A DNA stretch of 64,000 nucleotides. It comes from Fasciolopsis buskii (taxonomy: Eukaryota; Platyhelminthes; Trematoda; Plagiorchiida; Fasciolidae). Within the stretch, counting starts at the first letter, position 1. Every line of letters starts with the position of its first letter. A model generated the notes under the pieces. The model searched no databases. It was not told the DNA's origin and saw only the letters and a program-made list of their open reading frames with translations. This document shows, in pieces, positions 59,148 to 64,000 of this stretch. Position numbers and translations under genes: made by a program. The DNA lies in assembly GCA_008360955.1 (NCBI GenBank), contig LUCM01003367.1:86496-150495 (forward strand), read 5' to 3'.

Positions 59148-59250
59148 GGTGTTAGTAAATGTATGAGTACGTTCATCGAAGACTGTTCTTGGTATCTTTT
59201 CGGCAGTGAGAGTTTTCGCAATGTAACCCATAAAATCAGTGTAACTGAAG
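59148..59250 (-). CDS. Exon of an unidentified minus-strand gene (A)
   Basis: Acceptor CTTCTTTTACAG and donor AACACC|GTAAGTTT. The first base completes a codon from an unseen upstream exon, then 34 codons follow, starting FSYTDFMGYIAKTLTAEKIP. The opening FSYTDF resembles the end of an EF-hand loop (I/F-S-Y-x-x-F), which would suit an EF-hand protein, but the loop itself would lie in the missing exon. The 29-nt intron to exon B is not a multiple of three, so splicing is needed to keep the frame. Confidence 0.65.
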
Positions 59251-60185
59251 CTGTAAAAGAAGCATGAGAGCATTCAGCAGAAATCAATAAAAACCTATTC
59301 GAAAAAATTTCTAAGCGATAGTGCACCCATTTTGTAGTGATTTTGAGACCGAAGGTATGATCACCAACAGTTCAGCAAGATGCAGCAATGTTTGACCGTG
59401 AATGTGAACAAGCTCTAAGATTAGTTCTTAACTATCAAAAATTTCTCTTCGCATTGCACCTCTGGTAGATACTTAAGTTAATTATTTACAAAATGTCCAG
59501 TGGCTACTATGTTTAAAATAAGTGACCGACGTGAACAGATAACTTAAATGGCTGACTGCCCTTCGGATTCCATTCTCAACGCACAAACCACGAGTCCTCT
59601 TGCCAACCTTGCACCAGACTCATTTTTCGTTCTCGTTAGATTGCATCGGTGATCCATATCCAGCACCACATCCAGAGTCTGAACTTGCGCCCTTTCGGAC
59701 GGGAGGCATTTTTTACCATTGTGCCGTGAAGCTCCTAGCGCTAGTTACATTTGGTTAGAACTAGTACATGCACAATGAGACGATCATCTGCTTCGGTGTT
59801 TATGATCCTAAGTTCGTTTGAGAGAATGTTACTGTCCCGCCATTCGCCTGTTTTGTCGAGAATATAATTAAGTTAAAGGTATTTTCGGCTCCATACACAA
59901 TGGCGACCTCAGGTCACAGCTGCTCCGATGGTCATTCGGAGGCCTAAAACAAACTTTTGGAAAGTCAGTTCAGAAAAATGAAGCCGAGAAGTGGATGACA
60001 ACGAGGTGTAAGGGAACGGAAAAGACTGCAACTATCTGCAGGAGCGTCAAACTATGAAGATCGATGAAGAGTGATGGTCACCGAGAGTCGAGCGTAAATG
60101 GTGCGGTTAAACAAACTAATACCTCACTAATTCGCAGTCACGGGCGTCGCCTAAAGCGAATTTCCGAGTAATTTAGGCAGCTGCT

Positions 60186-61420
60186 TACGTGGTTCAATTT
60201 CAAGCTGGACCTTTCACTTGTGCTTGCACATCAAACAATTTGGATGGATATCAGTCTTTCATCAGAGGTGGAGGTCATACGCGAGATATATTTTCCTAAA
60301 AGGCATAAAGCCTCAGGAATAGATGGGCTGTCTCCGTCCTATCTTACTTGTGGTGGCGATGCTTCAGTATTGAAGTTAACAAAGCTAAATTCCACCTGGG
60401 AAATGATGAATGTTCCTAAAGACTGACGAATCGGTGATTGTACCAATTTGCAAAATAGGTGATAGAATCCTATCGCAAAAATCACAAAGAAGTTGGCTTT
60501 GTAAACATCGCATCCACACTGCTAGTAACTATGATTCCGCGCCAATTATCTATTATCTGTAAATAGTGCGTGCTCTCAACCCGGCCTTGGCTGTATCGCT
60601 ATCATCGATCGACCTTACACCCCAGAGCACAATAATAAATAATGCTCATCAGACATGTTTTCTTGACTCCTTCTTTCCGATTCTGTAATCAACATTACGC
60701 TTTTGAGTGAAAATCGTTACAAGTTGCAGTTATTCCTCGATTTTCTAAACGGCAGTGCATGCCTGGAATGCATTTGGCACCAAAGTTTAAAATCCCGCTT
60801 CAGGGTTGGATTCTTCCAGGGTCGAATATCTTTTGACAGCAGACGAGTCGGGCTATTTGGCATTCATGTCTCAAATGGTTGTTGCAAGTCGGATGCTTCG
60901 TCATGCATTTATAAAGCTTGGTTGGTGTTTACCATTTTTAGACATCTTATGTCGTGCAACAACTGTTTATCGATCAAGGTCCAACTTACACCGGGGAGGC
61001 AAGGTCAGTCTTACTATACAGCTTAGAAACGTGGATCTTTGGGGCAGAGGTGCAAAGACGGTTGGTCTTTGAACGTTGTCTTGGATAATTCCATCGGCAA
61101 CTTTGGGTTTAGGCGCACGGTGCTAAGTCACAGAGGTTATTCGATCAAACAGGCACTGAAGTTTGGGATATTTTACGTATACCCATGGACTGATTCCCTC
61201 GTTAAAACCAACCTTCAAGAAACCTAATTGTTAGATAATGAATCAGTGTTTTCGGTCCATGACGTGACATAAAAGATTTGAAAACCGTACCCAGTGGTCT
61301 GTTCTGATCGTGTCAGGTTATCGGGTTAGGGTCCAAAAAGTACTCCCAAGGGATATGGATAAATGCCACAATAGTTGTATTTTTAATTCGAATTCTTTCC
61401 GCATGTGTATAATTCGCGTT
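60186..61420 (+). mobile_element. LINE reverse-transcriptase relic
   Basis: The fingers are seen as ISLSSEVEVIREIYF and PKRHKASGIDGLSPSYLTC (60250-60350), and VIVPICKIGDR (60433-60465). The thumb and C-terminus follow after a gap, with FGMHLAPKFK-like at about 60770, WLVFTIFRHL (60925-60950), SVLLYSLETWIF (61009-61045), RLVF and FRRTVLSHRGYSIKQALKF (61108-61165). The palm with YADD is deleted. Its first 352 bases are the inverted counterpart of 45221-45572. Confidence 0.8.
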
Positions 61421-61540
61421 ACGTACTGTCCCTCCACTTCTGTTCTGTGCTGTCAGGTGACAACCAAAACAACTGAACGTTTGTAAAACCTCACCGGCTG
61501 TTAAACCAAACTATTTTGAACGATGAACCTTATATAATTA

Positions 61541-61720
61541 GGTCCGGCGGAGATCAAATGGATTACGTCGTGCCGTTCGGACGTGAAGGTCGCCAGTTCG
61601 AATCCCCACCGCCGATCAGCCTTTCCCTCTAGGTAGCCTTCCTTGGCGGCGACCCCCCTCCTAAAAAATGATGTACGCTGTTGTTTCATTAGTAAAAGAA
61701 GTAAAAGATGAAAAACTGAA
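61541..61720 (+). repeat. tRNA-derived SINE (family 1), + copy
   Basis: Head with A-box-like GGCGGAGATCAAATGG (61546-61561) and B box AGTTCGAATCC (61595-61605). The body follows, then the tail GTTTCATTAGTAAAAGAAGTAAAAGATGAAAAAC (split for length: 61683-61716), which matches the tail of the SINE at 28168-28380. It directly follows the LINE relic. Confidence 0.75.
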
Positions 61721-61724
61721 AGGA

Positions 61725-63740
61725 AGACTCTGTAGTCGCTATTTTGTACGCAGTCCGCAGTCACCGTCGGCTAGGATAGAACAAGGAAAACAATAGGATT
61801 CGTTGTAGAAGACCATAAATTTTATATGTGCATGACTAGAGTGTAACATAGGCGTGAAGCAAAAGTGGTTGTGAAATAATTAGTTTCAACAAACTAATGG
61901 ATTCACATAAATGTTTACGATTTTTGGTTTATGACATACTTCTACTTTTGCCTCTAAACCGAAACGCAACTAACTTGTATGCAGTTGCGGACGGTTTAGA
62001 ATCATACCATTAGTTTATGGCGGGCTTAAAGAAAGAGTATCCACGGTAGTCGAAACGTTGGCGGATTACATCTGCCAACAACGCGGTGTTGTTAACATTA
62101 TATCATTCAGAATAAAAAGGGACCATTGATCTGCGGAAAATTCCGTTCATTTCAGCACATTTAATTTCAGGGATTGTCTCTGGTATTCCAACAGGGAGTA
62201 TGAGCAGGATAATCTAACCCGCGAAACTACGGTGCAGAAACTAGGACGAGCGAGGTTTAAAGGTGCATTATTATACTGAAATATGTAATTTCCCTTGCAA
62301 TGGTTCGGAAAAAGCGATAAATGATTCCCAAGACAGCTGGTTTAGTACTGAAGTTCATTTACCACCTACATTATCCTTTCGTAAAAATGTCTACCAAAAA
62401 TCATCAAGCACGTTTTGTTACACAACTCAAAACGTAAAGAACGTCTTACTCTGCAAAGGCTGGGAGCTAGTAGGACAGAACAGCAGGGGCGCTGGGAATC
62501 GATCGATCAGACACGGGCACGTTCAGTTCATGTATGTATAGGTACACCGCGAGAACACTTAACTGGCGAGTTAAGAACCAATACCAACACGGTACCGACT
62601 AATATCGACCGTTCGCCACAAGATTAATGTAAAACAATGACAACAGAGGAACAGAGAACAACAAAACACGAGTTTTTGAACGTGTGTGCAGCTGCATCTG
62701 TTATACTCTCCTAGGTCATGCCAGGAATAAAATCAAATCCCAGGCTCCGTTCAAATGTCTTCGCTTGACATCAAGAAAGCCAGTTCCAGATAAAATGCTG
62801 TTCTGTCCAGATTGAAAAAGAATGTATAAGTGTTTTCGTTGTCAGTTATACACGCACCAGCTTTTTACAGTTCAGATAAGAAGCGCCATTTATTACCAGA
62901 TATACATTTTTTATATTGTTCCCGCAGTTACATACGGGGCGCAACATTTCAGTTTGTTATATGTAGCTTTAGTGTATTACATAATTGAGGATCATCTTCA
63001 AGGATGATCGAGGCAGAAGATCCCCACCGGTATCAAAAAATGGAGGTTGCACTCTCGTCTCTTTTCAGGACTTACGTTGCAAAAAGAAAGTAGCTCGCAG
63101 AAACTTAATCAGCCTTTGAGTATTTCAGGGATTTTCACTCGGCGATTCTGGTGTCAGAACAGACAATAATCTATTCGCCATATGATCCAGTAGGATTACT
63201 TGCAGCTGGTACGACTTCATTCACAGAATGCTAAATCGACTGACTTCAATGACCTTTGTGGGAAGGCAGTGTCAAGGACACGTTGGTTTTTTGCCTGGAA
63301 TGTCTTCCATGTAAAATAACAAATTTGCTGGTGGCACTGCAACATGACAAGTGTCATGCAGCAACCAAGTAAGACCACTGGCCCCTGCCGAGTTCCGCTG
63401 GCCCGACCAGAAGAGGTACGTGAACCTTTCAACTAGTCACAAAAGCGCCTGGGAAAATGCTGATACTCTAGAAGCACTGTTTGGTTTCGCAAAGGCATTA
63501 GCCACACATTGGGATAAACAGGCCTAGTCTGGACTGGACAACCGGGTAGCACAACAGCCTTAGAGGCAACTGACCTGTCAGATACTAACTAGAAAGCTCA
63601 CATTTCCTATCAAATTGGCGTAGCGGCCATGGAAGCATGCGATTTCACACCGTACAAATCTCTTCATTTATCTAGGCATTCACTGTTACTCTGTTATGGT
63701 CGACGACCATACCAAGGTTTTGGAGTCGCAGATTTCATTT
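61725..63740. other. No gene recognised apart from a solo palindrome arm
   Basis: Frames at 62263-62541, 62415-62627 (+) and 63217-63432 (-) are open but unrecognised. The block at 62030-62110 is a copy of the palindrome arm and is listed separately. Confidence 0.35.
62030..62110 (+). repeat. Solo arm of the 13.6-kb palindrome
   Basis: The sequence CACGGTAGTCGAAACGTTGG and the following ATTACATCTGCC...ATATCATTCA match the right arm at 13709-13787 with a few substitutions. Only one arm is present here. Confidence 0.8.
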
Positions 63741-63744
63741 CTGC

Positions 63745-64000
63745 TACTAATTTTCCAAAAGAATCTATCTTTTTCTTAATATTTCGAAATTGACGTTATT
63801 TTAAACATTGCGCGGCTGAATATTTTTATATGTCTACGAAAAGATTCGTAAAAGCCCGTTCTGTGATTGGCTAGTCCACAAATCGATCAAGGCCACCCAA
63901 CAAAAGTATATAAACGATAGCGCTCGCATGAATTTTGTAATGTATTGGTAGGCAAACAGAAACCGCGCGGTAGTACTCTTTGCTCGTATTCTCTCTCCCG
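63745..64000 (+). repeat. LTR-like promoter repeat, copy 2 (runs off the window)
   Basis: Same unit as 57760-58018 in the opposite orientation. CCAAT-type GATTGG is at 63865-63870 and TATATAAA at 63907-63914. Bases up to 63920 are identical to the other copy. Those from 63921 to about 63960 differ, then similarity resumes. The element continues beyond the window. Confidence 0.7.

Noticed and set aside
61546..61620. Possible tRNA gene
   Set aside because: Same reason: tRNA-like head of SINE family 1 with conserved body and tail.
1..64000. CRISPR array, bacterial operons, rRNA genes or a novel defence system
   Set aside because: No regularly spaced repeats, no ribosome-binding-site and operon layout, no rRNA sequence. 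The window is eukaryotic and repeat-dominated.

Overview
The window is eukaryotic nuclear DNA. It is AT-rich, and conserved protein pieces are short and bounded by GT..AG introns. Most of it is decayed retroelement sequence. The mix of RTE-like LINE relics, a Penelope-like reverse transcriptase, tRNA-headed SINEs and very small introns (29 and 36 nt) fits a parasitic flatworm, most likely a digenean trematode. That is an inference from content; no species marker was found.

One gene is identified with high confidence. A palmitoyl-protein thioesterase 1 (PPT1, lysosomal depalmitoylase) lies on the + strand in five exons from 19725 to 31347. They join in phase into 230 codons plus a stop and keep the Ser, Asp and His of the catalytic triad. 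The 5' exons (signal peptide and start) were not found. The last intron is about 9.3 kb and holds a LINE, a SINE inserted in that LINE, a duplicated block and a possible antisense exon.

A second gene is likely on the - strand. Its final coding exon (50337-50573) encodes a pair of EF-hands. Further upstream on the same strand, at 55356-55511, 58927-59118 and 59148-59250, are exons or candidate exons with compatible splice phases. They may belong to one gene of about 9 kb, but only the EF-hand exon and the 58.9-59.25 kb pair are well supported.

Everything else recognisable is mobile DNA. LINE relics (apurinic-type endonuclease plus reverse transcriptase, RTE/SR2-like) lie at about 2.0-4.5 (-), 15.3-16.4 (+), 25.9-28.8 (+), 32.4-34.3 (+, interrupted by a CR1-like element), 38.7-40.1 (+), 42.9-43.6 (-), 45.2-45.7 (-), 46.6-47.4 (+), 52.1-52.5 (-), 54.0-54.8 (-) and 60.2-61.4 kb (+). 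All are broken. A Penelope-like reverse transcriptase relic is at 55.6-56.4 kb and a Gypsy-like integrase relic at 36.4-36.6 kb. At least two tRNA-derived SINE families are present, with a third candidate at 7.8-8.0 kb. A 208-bp perfect-centre palindrome lies at 13.6 kb, and an inverted pair of promoter-like, LTR-like repeats at 57.8-58.0 and 63.7-64.0 kb.

The three single N bases (29193, 51185, 58019) each sit exactly at the edge of a sequence repeated elsewhere in the window. This points to assembly joins or unmerged haplotypes, so the local order around them is doubtful. At 29193 the two overlapping versions differ by a clean 543-bp presence/absence that removes the head of a SINE and the 3' end of a LINE.
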